Shown: positions 53,689 to 62,800 of the stretch, piece after piece
How the letters are laid out: the number at the start of each line of letters is the position of its first letter
Position numbering within the stretch: the stretch's first letter is position 1
Source of the DNA: a virus
IMG/VR virus record: IMGVR_UViG_3300030419_007436
Location: 62,001 to 126,000 of that record
Length of the DNA stretch: 64,000 nucleotides
Strand: one strand, 5' to 3'
Translations under genes and position numbers: made by a program
Notes under the pieces: model-generated
What the model saw: the letters and a program-made list of their open reading frames with translations, nothing else
What the model was told of the DNA's origin: nothing
Database searches by the model: none

Positions 53689-54052
53689 TGAGACGCCTCC
53701 TGTAATATTCGCTCAGTATATCCATACCTTCTTTCCAACTATCAAAAGACAGTTTAATATAATTAGGTACAGTAGAATGAATATTTCTAATACAAGAGCC
53801 TTTAAAGTTTTCAAAGAATTGAACGTCGTCCAGTTTGCTTTTCTTTATTTGCTCGGGGTCAATATTAGACTCCAACATCGTTTTATATTTTAGTGATTTT
53901 ATGAAAGATATATCCTCGGCTGCTGTGGCCAGCAGCCTCAATACATCATACTGAAGTGTCTGAAATACTATTGTTACTTGGGATATCCCAAATAACTTAG
54001 ATAGGAGACGATAGCTTAAAGCTCCAAAAAGAAACCATAAGAATTCATACAT
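53663..54052 (-). CDS. Small membrane-anchored phage protein (129 aa)
   Basis: An N-terminal hydrophobic segment (MYEFLWFLFGALSYRLLSKL) is followed by a charged helical domain. I recall similar proteins near head genes of marine T4-like phages. Function unknown. Confidence 0.6.
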   Translation of the reverse strand: MYEFLWFLFGALSYRLLSKLFGISQVTIVFQTLQYDVLRLLATAAEDISFIKSLKYKTMLESNIDPEQIKKSKLDDVQFFENFKGSCIRNIHSTVPNYIKLSFDSWKEGMDILSEYYRRRLNENNKDKE

Positions 54053-54069
54053 TTAAACCTCTTTGGTTG

Positions 54070-55110
54070 TTATTTGCGGTTTCTTCCAAGGCGGCGGCTG
54101 ATTTTCTCGGCCAACACATTGGCCATATCATCTGCACGCTTTTCCTTAAGAATACGATTGCGCACTCGGGTGAAAACTGTTTCCAAAAGGGCATCTTCAT
54201 CAAGATATTCTACCCCTTCAAGTTCAAGGTTCTCGTTGGTGGGCTTTTTCTTTCCCGCGCACTCAGCATCACGGACAACGCGCGTACTGTTGCCGTCTGG
54301 TACCACACAATTCCATTTGTCGCCGGTTTGCTCCCAGTGGGCTTTGCCGCCATGAACTTTGTCTTTGTAGCCACCGGTTTCGCTGAGCTTTTTCTTTCCC
54401 GCGCACTCAGCATCACGGACAACGCGCGTACTGTTGCCGTCTGGTACCACACAATTCCATTTGTCGCCGGTTTGCTCCCAGTAGGCTTTGCCGCCATGAA
54501 CTTTGTCTTTGTAGCCACCGGTTTCGCTGAGTTCCTCACCATGGCCGCCTGTCTCCATCAGCCGCTGCATTAGGCGATTATAAATACTTTCGGCCAACTC
54601 TTCTTCAGGCTCATCCTCGGGCCCAAGTTCGCCTTCAAGGTCGCCACCAGCTTCAAGGTCTTCTCCCTCTTCTTCGGGTTCCATTTCTCCAACCTCAATC
54701 TCTTCCGGCTCTGGCATTTCCTCAACTTGCATATCAACACCATGCTCTTCTGCAACATCTTTGATGGCGTCTAGCACATCTCTAGCAAACTCCTCAACGG
54801 AGCCCTCAAGTCCCTCTTCCTCGGGTGCATCCACTTCCATTTCTGCGCCCATAGGCTCTTCCATGGGGGCTTCTGCGCCTAATTCTGCTCCCTCTTCGGC
54901 TGCTGCTTCTAGGTCCTCTTCTTCTTGTTCTTTTAACGCTGGCGGGACTGCGCCCTCATGATTTCCTGGGTTAAGATTCTTCTTACCCCATTTGCCCGGG
55001 CCGTGGCCATCGCCCTCGGCTAAAAAATCACCAGTCAAGACATCTGTACCGGCCAATTTCATAAAACGGCGAATGGTGCCTTCCTTTAACAAGTTCTTGT
55101 TATTGCTCAT
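54070..55110 (-). CDS. Acidic prohead-core/scaffold-like protein with internal tandem repeat (346 aa)
   Basis: ATG at 55110 follows GGAG and begins MSNNKNLLKEGTIRRFMKLA, a form known to me from internal proteins of marine T4-like phages. The centre is extremely Glu-rich (residues 60-190), as in T4 prohead core proteins. A 48-residue segment (KDKVHGGKAYWEQTGDKWNC...) then occurs twice in tandem. The end is basic. A scaffold or core protein for the tagged cargo is inferred. Confidence 0.6.
   Translation of the reverse strand: MSNNKNLLKEGTIRRFMKLAGTDVLTGDFLAEGDGHGPGKWGKKNLNPGNHEGAVPPALKEQEEEDLEAAAEEGAELGAEAPMEEPMGAEMEVDAPEEEGLEGSVEEFARDVLDAIKDVAEEHGVDMQVEEMPEPEEIEVGEMEPEEEGEDLEAGGDLEGELGPEDEPEEELAESIYNRLMQRLMETGGHGEELSETGGYKDKVHGGKAYWEQTGDKWNCVVPDGNSTRVVRDAECAGKKKLSETGGYKDKVHGGKAHWEQTGDKWNCVVPDGNSTRVVRDAECAGKKKPTNENLELEGVEYLDEDALLETVFTRVRNRILKEKRADDMANVLAEKISRRLGRNRK
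54244..54531 (-). repeat. 144-bp tandem duplication (two copies)
   Basis: Copies at 54244-54387 and 54388-54531 are almost identical (one difference seen, CAGTGGG/CAGTAGG). Each encodes 48 residues with two Cys, so the reading frame is kept. Near identity implies a very recent duplication or gene conversion. Confidence 0.95.
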
Positions 55111-55164
55111 CGAATTTCTCCTTCCCTTATGATTATCTGCCAGCACTTCTGGCGCTTACGTAAA

Positions 55165-55173
55165 TAAATAGTT
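55165..55173 (-). promoter_or_regulatory. AACTATTTA motif, possible late promoter
   Basis: AACTATTTATTTACG lies 54 nt upstream of the prohead-core-like gene, overlapping the stop of the sigma-like gene. Confidence 0.45.
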
Positions 55174-55411
55174 ACAAACCTTTTAAATGTCTGTTTTTTT
55201 GCAATTTTTGTAAGGCTTTATCTTGAATTTGTTTTACTCGAACAATACTCAAGTCCAATCGCTTGGCCACTTCTTCCAATGTAAGCGTCTTGTGTTTTAT
55301 TATTGATAAAAAGCTGCAATTTAAATCTTCTTTATATTCGATCCAACCGCGACACTCTTTTTCAGCGCATGTTTTACTCTCTAATACGCATTTCTGTAAA
55401 CATTTTTTCAT
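55172..55411 (-). CDS. Small sigma-region-4-like regulator with Cys cluster (79 aa)
   Basis: The second half (LTLEEVAKRLDLSIVRVKQI, then QDKALQKLQ) is the sigma70 region 4 helix-turn-helix that reads -35 elements. The first half has five Cys (CLQKCVLESKTCAEKECRGW) that may bind zinc. It lacks region 2, so it is not a full sigma factor. It may be a phage transcription regulator comparable in role to T4 gp55/AsiA-type factors; this is inference. Confidence 0.65.
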   Translation of the reverse strand: MKKCLQKCVLESKTCAEKECRGWIEYKEDLNCSFLSIIKHKTLTLEEVAKRLDLSIVRVKQIQDKALQKLQKNRHLKGL

Positions 55412-55734
55412 AAATTTGGGTGCTCCTTTTCTAAAATGTCAAATATGTTTTCAATATCCTCAACATCCAAACCAAACTTTCTGACTGTTTCCTTCTGTTT
55501 TTTTACCATTTTTTTATTTTCATTTATTTTTGTTTTAGATGTTTGTTTTTTTTCTTTTATTTCTTCAATAAAATTTATTATGTTTTCATTCTTTTCAATA
55601 TAGCCTTGCACCACCTTATTAAAAAATTCCTTAATTTTAATATTATCGTAGTGAAGTCGTATTTTCAAATCAGCATGTAATTTTGTGCTACCTTCAAAGC
55701 AAATTTGCTTTTTGTCTATTCCATATTCAGACAT
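55408..55734 (-). CDS. Small helical, possibly RHH-type protein (108 aa)
   Basis: HADLKIRLHYDNIKIKEFFN then KVVQGYIEKN has the strand-helix-helix order of ribbon-helix-helix repressors; a Lys-rich coiled coil follows. It overlaps the sigma-like gene by 4 nt, so both may be regulators. Assignment is tentative. Confidence 0.5.
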   Translation of the reverse strand: MSEYGIDKKQICFEGSTKLHADLKIRLHYDNIKIKEFFNKVVQGYIEKNENIINFIEEIKEKKQTSKTKINENKKMVKKQKETVRKFGLDVEDIENIFDILEKEHPNL

Positions 55735-55737
55735 CCC

Positions 55738-56778
55738 TTACCTCTTTAATATATGAGTATGGCTTTCTCCAAGCCCAGCACTTGTCTGGCGAACAAATGT
55801 GGCACGAGACTGAAGTTCTGAAATATTTCTACATCCAGAGTATGATAGACCACTCGCAATGCCATTTTTTAAATCTTGAAGAATGTTTTTCACATCCCCT
55901 TTGTACGGAATGGTGGTTGATATTCCTTCATCAGAAGAGTGTTCTCCTCTCCAATCAAACTGTGCTTCTTTGCTTGCCATCCCCCGATAAACTTTATTTT
56001 TAATACCTCTTGCAGTTTGAATTAATTCGCCGGGCGATTGATCTGTACCGGCTAGAACAGAGCCAAGCATTACAAAATCGGCTCCGGCGGCAATTGCCTT
56101 AACCATGTCTCCACTATTGCGCAAGCCACCGTCTGCGATGATCTTAGCCGCCCTGTCGGTTTTGGCACATTGAAATATTGTTTCAAGACCAGGGACGCCA
56201 TGGCCCGTTTGTATTCGAGTGGAACAAATTGAACCTCCACCAATATTACATCTTATGCTATCTGCACCCCAATCAGCCAAATCATTGAAAGCCTCTAAGG
56301 TTGCGACATTTCCTGCCATCACGTGCAACTTCTCATGAAATTCAGATTTTATTTTTTTAATTGCGTTTTTTACTAGGGCGTGGTGTCCGTGCGCAACATC
56401 CACGCAAACAATGTTTGCCCCATTTTCGTATGCGAGGGCGGCACGCGTGATGAACTTGCCCGTAACTCCAATTGCGACAGCTATGTTCGGATCTCTCATT
56501 CCTTCTCTCAAATAAGAATCATGAAGTTCCCTTACCATAGTGGACATCTCATCAATAGTGTTGTACCGGTGAATAACACCTAGTGCGCCACACTGAGCCA
56601 TCGAATAAGCCATTTCACTCTCCGTTACGGTGTCCATGGGAGCAGATATAATCGGCAAACTCAATTTTATATTTTGATCTAAGTTACTGGTAAGATCGAC
56701 CTCCTTTCTGCTAATAATGTCTGAATATTTCGGAACTAATAAAACATCATCGTATGTTAATGCTTCTTTAAATTTCAT
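55738..56778 (-). CDS. IMP dehydrogenase/GMP reductase-type enzyme without CBS domains (346 aa)
   Basis: The TIM barrel is complete: N-terminal [11 protein letters not shown], active-site loop [20 protein letters not shown] with catalytic Cys, phosphate-binding [10 protein letters not shown] and the GMASKEAQ flap. The end (VPYKGDV-like, [16 protein letters not shown]) fits IMPDH more than GuaC, but the CBS module is absent, as in GMP reductase size. It controls guanine nucleotide supply and could act with the packaged GMP-kinase-like protein (inference). Confidence 0.85.
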   Translation of the reverse strand: MKFKEALTYDDVLLVPKYSDIISRKEVDLTSNLDQNIKLSLPIISAPMDTVTESEMAYSMAQCGALGVIHRYNTIDEMSTMVRELHDSYLREGMRDPNIAVAIGVTGKFITRAALAYENGANIVCVDVAHGHHALVKNAIKKIKSEFHEKLHVMAGNVATLEAFNDLADWGADSIRCNIGGGSICSTRIQTGHGVPGLETIFQCAKTDRAAKIIADGGLRNSGDMVKAIAAGADFVMLGSVLAGTDQSPGELIQTARGIKNKVYRGMASKEAQFDWRGEHSSDEGISTTIPYKGDVKNILQDLKNGIASGLSYSGCRNISELQSRATFVRQTSAGLGESHTHILKR

Positions 56779-56790
56779 TTTAACCTCTTT

Positions 56791-57654
56791 TTATTTTTTA
56801 TCACACACTTTTAATTTTTCAAACGCATCGGGGCCGCCAACCAACCAATTTCGGTCACATTTCCGAATGCCTGTTTGATCGAGACCTTTGATGATTCCCT
56901 TGCTTGTCCACTGCCACGCCGACCATTCGCTCCAGCCGCAAAGGTCGTCAGGTTCATAGCGGCCACCTTGATCAAAGGGTTTTGTATAATCAGCCACCCA
57001 TAAAGGATAATCTGTCAACCCCTCGACATTTCTACGGAGATAGCCTCTTACAAACCACTTTGCCGTGTATATTACAGCTTTTAAACCCGTCTCATTTTCT
57101 AATTCTTTTAACCATTCTAATGCCCACTGACGGTTATGCTCTGGGTCCTTCTTTTTACCTGCTTCTAGATCCAAAACTGGAAGCATATCCCCTTCCTTAA
57201 TACCATCCGGGATACCTTTCAGAAAATTTTCAACTTCCAATTTAGGATCCTTGCTATCAGCACCTATATGGGGAGAAGGAAAGTGATAGGCGCCAATTGG
57301 AATCCCCTCGGCACGACAGCCTTCAAAATTATGCATTCTGGAAGAATCATGCCAGTCGCGACCTTGAGAAACTTTTGCCCACACAAACTCTACGTTTTTC
57401 CGATCAATATTTCCCCACGGAACATTGCCATTCCACCCACTAACGTCGATTCCAGCGTATATGTCGATCCCTAATTGTTTTCTGGTGGCAGGGCCCACCA
57501 CTCCATCAATATTGAGAGAATTCCAACGTTGATACTCTTGTACCGCTTTCTCTGTTTTTGGTCCAAAATCGCCATCGACCGCTAAATTGCCCAGTGTGCG
57601 CTGGATTCTTTTAACTTCTTGGCCTTTGGTGCCTTTCTTATAAAGTAAACTCAT
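56791..57654 (-). CDS. GH25 endolysin with N-terminal peptidoglycan-binding domain (287 aa)
   Basis: Residues 1-62 are a PG_binding_1 domain (LLYKKGTKGQEVKRIQRTLG; GDFGPKTEKAVQEYQ). Residues about 68-285 are a GH25 lysozyme: YAGIDVSGWNGNVPW, PIGAYHFPSP, MLPVLDLEAGKK and WQWTSKG. It cleaves the glycan strand. It shares a lysis-type cluster with the M15 peptidase and an esterase-like protein. Confidence 0.9.
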   Translation of the reverse strand: MSLLYKKGTKGQEVKRIQRTLGNLAVDGDFGPKTEKAVQEYQRWNSLNIDGVVGPATRKQLGIDIYAGIDVSGWNGNVPWGNIDRKNVEFVWAKVSQGRDWHDSSRMHNFEGCRAEGIPIGAYHFPSPHIGADSKDPKLEVENFLKGIPDGIKEGDMLPVLDLEAGKKKDPEHNRQWALEWLKELENETGLKAVIYTAKWFVRGYLRRNVEGLTDYPLWVADYTKPFDQGGRYEPDDLCGWSEWSAWQWTSKGIIKGLDQTGIRKCDRNWLVGGPDAFEKLKVCDKK

Positions 57655-57941
57655 TTATCATTTCTCCTTTTTTGTACTCTATCTTTGAGTTCTTCAACGA
57701 GCTTTGTAGCCCTCTCCCAACAAGGGGGGCAGTACAAATTAACTTTGTCTTCTTTTTCTCGCACCACAACCCTCCAACTAAATACTTGTTCTCTATTTTT
57801 TTTATCAAAGGGAGCCTCACACGTCATGCATTCGTCCGGAAGGTTGCCCATCAATTTAACTTTTTTGGCCATTTCTTTTTCAGCCAACTTCTTTTTTCTA
57901 ACAAGATTTTTTCTTTTTCCTTTTCGCGCCCAGGAACCCAT
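57651..57941 (-). CDS. Small basic protein with paired CxxC motifs (96 aa)
   Basis: A very basic N-terminus (GKRKNLVRKKKLAEKEMAKK) precedes a zinc-ribbon-like part (DECMTCEAPFDKK; NLYCPPCW). I recall close relatives in marine T4-like phages. Function unknown. Confidence 0.7.
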   Translation of the reverse strand: MGSWARKGKRKNLVRKKKLAEKEMAKKVKLMGNLPDECMTCEAPFDKKNREQVFSWRVVVREKEDKVNLYCPPCWERATKLVEELKDRVQKRRNDK

Positions 57942-58358
57942 CTATTCGCCCCCTCTATAATCTTTGACGCCTTTGCCCTTCCATCTAGTATTACGACCTC
58001 TTACATCATAATGAACGAAACTGCGGTAAAGGCCCACGCCGCCCTTCTTTATTTTGCCTTCTTTGATCAGGGTGACAATGATTTTTCTTAATTCAACAGG
58101 CTTCATGCCCCTGACAACAATATCTGCGGCCTTTGCTTTCATGTGTTGAGACTTTCTCGCGCCACCAATCCTACGATTATATTTTGGGGTTCTATATCCC
58201 GAAATAATGTGCATTGGTTTTTTTATATAGTCCCGAATAATTTGTAGATTTTCAACCAATTCTTTCAAATTATCCATATATTCATCTGGTACTTCTGTGC
58301 CGTCTCGGCATTTAAATTCAGACTTTTTAAAATTTTTACTTAGTTGATTACAACTCAT
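57942..58358 (-). CDS. M15-type peptidase, D-Ala-D-Ala carboxypeptidase-like (138 aa)
   Basis: The ATG at 58358 follows AAGGAG. HIISGYRTPKYNRRIGG, SQHMKAKAADI (H-x6-D) and FVHYDVRG carry the zinc-binding and catalytic residues of Peptidase_M15_3. It cuts peptide cross-links of peptidoglycan. It starts in the last 11 nt of the esterase-like gene. Confidence 0.85.
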   Translation of the reverse strand: MSCNQLSKNFKKSEFKCRDGTEVPDEYMDNLKELVENLQIIRDYIKKPMHIISGYRTPKYNRRIGGARKSQHMKAKAADIVVRGMKPVELRKIIVTLIKEGKIKKGGVGLYRSFVHYDVRGRNTRWKGKGVKDYRGGE

Positions 58359-59310
58359 TTTTATCTCCTTCTCCGCAACCGGATGTTTCAAAGTCATAAA
58401 CCCACCCGAAGGAGCGGTCTCCAATCTCACTGTGCGTTACGTGTCTATTAAAAACTACATGCCTTACGTTAGTTGGTGTTTTTTTAAATCTTTTCAAAAA
58501 TCTTCTCATGTTGTTGTATGGTCTGTCCCATTTCCTCGTTAAAATAAGAAACTCTGTTCCCCATACGCGTGGATTAAAATACTTCCAAGTAATATCAAGC
58601 CATCGTCCATATGATGCGTCTGAAAAAATAACCTTTACTGATAAAGCTTTTGCGCTGTTGTGGAGCCAGTTTAAACCTCCAGATCTTGAAATAGACATGA
58701 GAGTGCTCCCGCCAGCGCTGTGACCTAACAATGTTATATCACCCAAAATATGTGGCGGCGAAACGGGGCACTGTTCTTTGTTGCATTTGGGGTGAAAGTG
58801 TTCACGCAGTATATCCCTAACTCCCCCCACGAACGTTCCGAAAGCTCCTTTCTTAGTAAAGACTCGGCCTTGCCGCGTTCTTGGCGTAGATGTGTTTTTA
58901 GACCACGGCATTTCCGGTATCACAATTACATAATTTTTTGTTGGATCGATTAGTGTGGTATGTTCCAACACTCTCGTTCCAAAGTCCCTCTTTTTAAAGC
59001 CACCTAGGCCATGAAAGTAAAATATAATATCTATCGGCTGTTTAAAATTTGTACAAGTGGGGATAAAAACGATAGTGTCGCGTGCGTTGTTTTTATGCCT
59101 CCTGTCTATGTAGCCGTTGCCCTTCAGGGGACCAATATATGTTGTGCCTTTTATACTGTTGTCGTCTTTTGTTAGGTGTTCATAAACCTCAGTCCATGTC
59201 TTCACTGTGGGTTTATAAGCCCTAGATGCATGAACTGGGGTAAATGCATGTGAAAATCCAACAGGCATAATGATAGCGATCAAGACCACCAGTGTTCTTT
59301 TAAAACTCAT
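58348..59310 (-). CDS. Secreted alpha/beta-hydrolase-like protein (320 aa)
   Basis: A signal peptide (TLVVLIAIIMPVGFSHA) is followed by an alpha/beta-hydrolase plan: oxyanion segment DIIFYFHGLGGF and nucleophile elbow LLGHSAGGS; the acid and His are probably in ILTRKWDRPY and RHVTHSEIG. It lies with the endolysins, so hydrolysis of envelope esters or lipids at lysis is likely, but the substrate is not known. Confidence 0.7.
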   Translation of the reverse strand: MSFKRTLVVLIAIIMPVGFSHAFTPVHASRAYKPTVKTWTEVYEHLTKDDNSIKGTTYIGPLKGNGYIDRRHKNNARDTIVFIPTCTNFKQPIDIIFYFHGLGGFKKRDFGTRVLEHTTLIDPTKNYVIVIPEMPWSKNTSTPRTRQGRVFTKKGAFGTFVGGVRDILREHFHPKCNKEQCPVSPPHILGDITLLGHSAGGSTLMSISRSGGLNWLHNSAKALSVKVIFSDASYGRWLDITWKYFNPRVWGTEFLILTRKWDRPYNNMRRFLKRFKKTPTNVRHVVFNRHVTHSEIGDRSFGWVYDFETSGCGEGDKNEL

Positions 59311-59315
59311 TACTT

Positions 59316-59405
59316 TTATTCCTTTTCAATAGGCTGCCCCAAGCTTATTGCAACCAATATGGCAACACCAAACATTACTAAGTCCACCTTATCATAATAA
59401 CTCAT
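59316..59405 (-). CDS. Tiny membrane protein (29 aa)
   Basis: ATG at 59405 follows AGGAGAAAGATA and overlaps the dUTPase stop (TAATG). The product is one membrane helix (VDLVMFGVAILVAISLG). It lies just upstream of the esterase-like gene and could be holin-like. Confidence 0.5.
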   Translation of the reverse strand: MSYYDKVDLVMFGVAILVAISLGQPIEKE

Positions 59406-59875
59406 TATCTTTCTCCTGTCGACCCAAAGCCTCCAAGACCTCGGTCTGAGTAAAGATTCATAAAATTATCAGTCTCTAGTTCTTCCACGCCGCAATGTAT
59501 TACTGGTATTAAAACCGCTTGAGCAATCTTATCTCCTGGCTGTAAGTACTGAGTTTTTAATCCAATGTTATGAAGATTCACATAAACTTCTCCATCATAG
59601 CCAGGGTCTACAACACAAGAACCCACAACCAACTGCCTCTTATATGCGATGCCAGACTTGTTTTTAATTTCCAACATATGACCATAAGGCACTTCTACTT
59701 TTAGTCCAGTAGGGATCAGTACGCTTTCTCGTGCGCCGATGGCTAACCCCTCTTCCTTCAACACACGAGCGCGTTCTCCGTTAGGGCAGTAAAATAAGTC
59801 CATCCCTGCATCCGTTTTGTGAGCACGATGCGGAGGGCGTGCATCAGGTCTAATTTTATATACTTTTAAGTTCAT
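59405..59875 (-). CDS. dut: dUTPase (156 aa)
   Basis: All five motifs of trimeric dUTPases are present: DAGMDL, IKNKSGIA, GSCVVDPGYDGEVYV, PGDKIAQAV and DRGLGGFGSTG. It hydrolyses dUTP to dUMP, which keeps uracil out of DNA and feeds dTMP synthesis. It lies directly downstream of the replicase gene. Confidence 0.95.
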   Translation of the reverse strand: MNLKVYKIRPDARPPHRAHKTDAGMDLFYCPNGERARVLKEEGLAIGARESVLIPTGLKVEVPYGHMLEIKNKSGIAYKRQLVVGSCVVDPGYDGEVYVNLHNIGLKTQYLQPGDKIAQAVLIPVIHCGVEELETDNFMNLYSDRGLGGFGSTGER

Positions 59876-59884
59876 GTTTCTCCT

Positions 59885-62800
59885 TTATGCTAACATTCTG
59901 AAATTGTATTTTATAGAGCGGGTACTAAAACCCCACTGATCATCATATTCTAGTTTGCTCATGTATGGGTGATTTATATATATTTCATCTCGCTCGGGGT
60001 TAACTCCCCAACACTTAATGGCGGTCACTGTTGATGTGTTATCAATCACTTTAACAATCCAATAGGTTTTACCATTTTTTGTCTTTTTTGGGATGATCTC
60101 TCTTGGTATAAACCATGCTACCCCCAGATCATTGTCCCATTCTCCAATGGGGGGCACTTTATAATAATCAAGTCGATTCATAACAGAATCATCTAGTACT
60201 AAATCCATGGGAAATATGCCAGTAAGAGACACAAGATTATTAATTTTTTCTTCATCGTTGAAATCTCCCTCCGGCTTAAATAAATCAATATTTTCCTCAA
60301 ACTTTTTCAAATTCTTCGGCCTCTCAACAACCGCGGCTGACCAGAAGTGCTTAAGTCCTGTGAATCTATCATCCACCAAACTACTCAGCGCCCCAGATCG
60401 CACCAAGACATCCAGCGCCTTCTTGTTTAGTTTACTATAAAGAATGTTATCATTAAAGAGAAATTCTTCAGCACTTTTGAAAGGTCTGTTGTTAATAATT
60501 TGCTCGATTGCTTTTTCTCCTAATCCTTTCAAGGAGGTTAGGGGCTGTATAAGTGTTTTGTTGTCAGCGTCAATATCCCACACCACACCAGAATTATTAA
60601 CATCCACTGGCTTAATTTTAAATTTAAACTTTTTTGCGAGATTTATTGCTCTCTCTTTCCTAGTTTCTGGCTCTTTGTCTAAAAACGCCGCCATCCATTC
60701 AGCAGGATAATAATTAAAAAGCCATGCGCATTGATAAGAAATTATAGAATATGAAACAGCGTGAGATTTGTTGAAACCGTAGCCAGAGAAATATTCAAAC
60801 TTTTTCCACATTTTTTCTGCCCAGTTCTTGGACAACCCCTTTTCAACACACCCAGCAACAAACTTAAGCTTTATTTGATTTTTTTGTTTAGCTGCCGAGC
60901 CGGTGCCTTTTTTTGTAAGAAGCTTACGAAGCTTATTGCCTTCATCCAAACTCAAATCTTTGCCGAGCTTGTGGGCCAACAGTGCAATTTGTTCTTGAAA
61001 AATTAAAAAACCATAGGTTTCTTCTGTAAGACTCTTGACATAATCATGTTCGTAAAGAATATCTTCTGGGTTTTTTTTGGCCCTCACATAGAGTTTATCC
61101 ACATCCGCGCCGAGGGGCCCCGGGCGATAAATCGAGGTGATGGCAGCAAGATCAATTATGTTTCTAGGAAGCGCCTTTCTACAAAATTTTTGGGCGCCAT
61201 TCTCTGTAAATTGGAATATTCCGGCCCACTTGCCTTTATGAAAAATGTTTTCGTAAACTTTCTGATCATTTAAGTCTATTTTTTCCGGATGTAAATGTTT
61301 GTCATAATAGTTTTTAATATCCCTGAAGGTGGGTGACTTCACACCATGATATCTCTTAAGAATGTGACCAACTGCCCCTTCGATCATCTTCAGCGTCGAA
61401 AGGCCAAGAATATCAAATTTAATAAAGCCCATGGGTTCTAAGTGTCTGACATTTTGACCCTCTGACCACGGAGTTTGAGTAACTCCACCACTATTGATTA
61501 GTGGCATGTACTTATTTAAATCTTCTCCGATAACAACGCCACCGGCATGCCGAGAAACAGAGCGCATCTGCCCATATAGTACATTAATATGGCTTGCCAC
61601 GTGCGGGTGCTTGTTTAGAAAATTCTTAAGAGACTCCGAAAACTCCATAACTTCTTCAAAAGTTGGTGTATAAACTCCTGACTTAATGCCGTGCTTTTTC
61701 TTTGCTAGAGGTGTTGCCTCTTTGAGCATCCGAGAAGTAACAGCATTAACTTCCGTGAATGGTATTTCATAAAACTTAGATATATCTTTTACAAGAGAAC
61801 GAAGCTGCAAAGTGTTAAAATTTGAGATAGGTACAACCTTATCGCCTCCCCACTCATCAATCAACATCTCTTTAAGAATCATGGGATCAGATACATCATA
61901 ATCAATATCTGGGTAATCTTTTGCATCCGAACGCATAAAGCGAGAGAACAAAAGGTTATATTTGATGGGGTCAATCTGAGTTATCCCAAGCACATAGGCA
62001 ACTAATGATCCGGCTGCAGAGCCGCGGCCCGGGCCTGTAAGCTGTACTGAGTTTGCCTTGTCGACTACCGCATTCATTGTGAGAAAATACTTACTAAATC
62101 CCCTCTCATCAATAATTTGTAACTCTTCCTTAAGTCTATCAGTATATTCTTCTGCTGTGTGCAAACTCAACGCCCTCAATCCTTCAAAGCAAAGCTGTGA
62201 CAGCGCTTGTGAGGCCGTAAATCCGGCCGGTACAACAAAATCAGGGAGTCGCACCGTGTTATCCGGTAAAAACGATTCTATGCGCTCATGGGCAATTCTA
62301 TGAGTTTCTGTTATAGATTTCATTACTAAATCATCATCATATTTAGCGCCGCATTCTTTTGAATATGTTTTATAAGACTCCCACATCTGATCGCCGTTTT
62401 TCGGATAGAGTTCATATCCAATATCTTCAACTCCAATCGGAAGCTCAGACGAAAGCCATGAAGGTGTTGAACCTTTACCAAGCCACCCAAGGCGTTTATA
62501 AAGTTCTCTATCTTTCCATGCATTTTGCGAAGGATAGTGACTGTCCGCAGTAGAAATCAAACCAAACCCATACTTTTTAGATACTTGAATAATATATTTG
62601 TTTAACTCGTGTTGTTCGGGAATGTTATTCCACTGAAGCTCTCCATACCATCGATCACCGAATATGTCCATCATTTTCGTAGTGGTCTTGCTCATAGCAT
62701 CTCGAATTTGTGAGGGGCCCTTATCTTTATTTTCCCAATAGTCTCCAGCGTAGACGCCTCCGAGGCATGCGCTGGCAGCAATAACACCTTCGTTGTATTT

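Noticed and set aside
54067-54573. 168-codon plus-strand frame and 110-codon minus frame with internal repeats
   Set aside because: Both are shadows of the 144-bp tandem duplication in the prohead-core-like gene; their repeats are a by-product of it.
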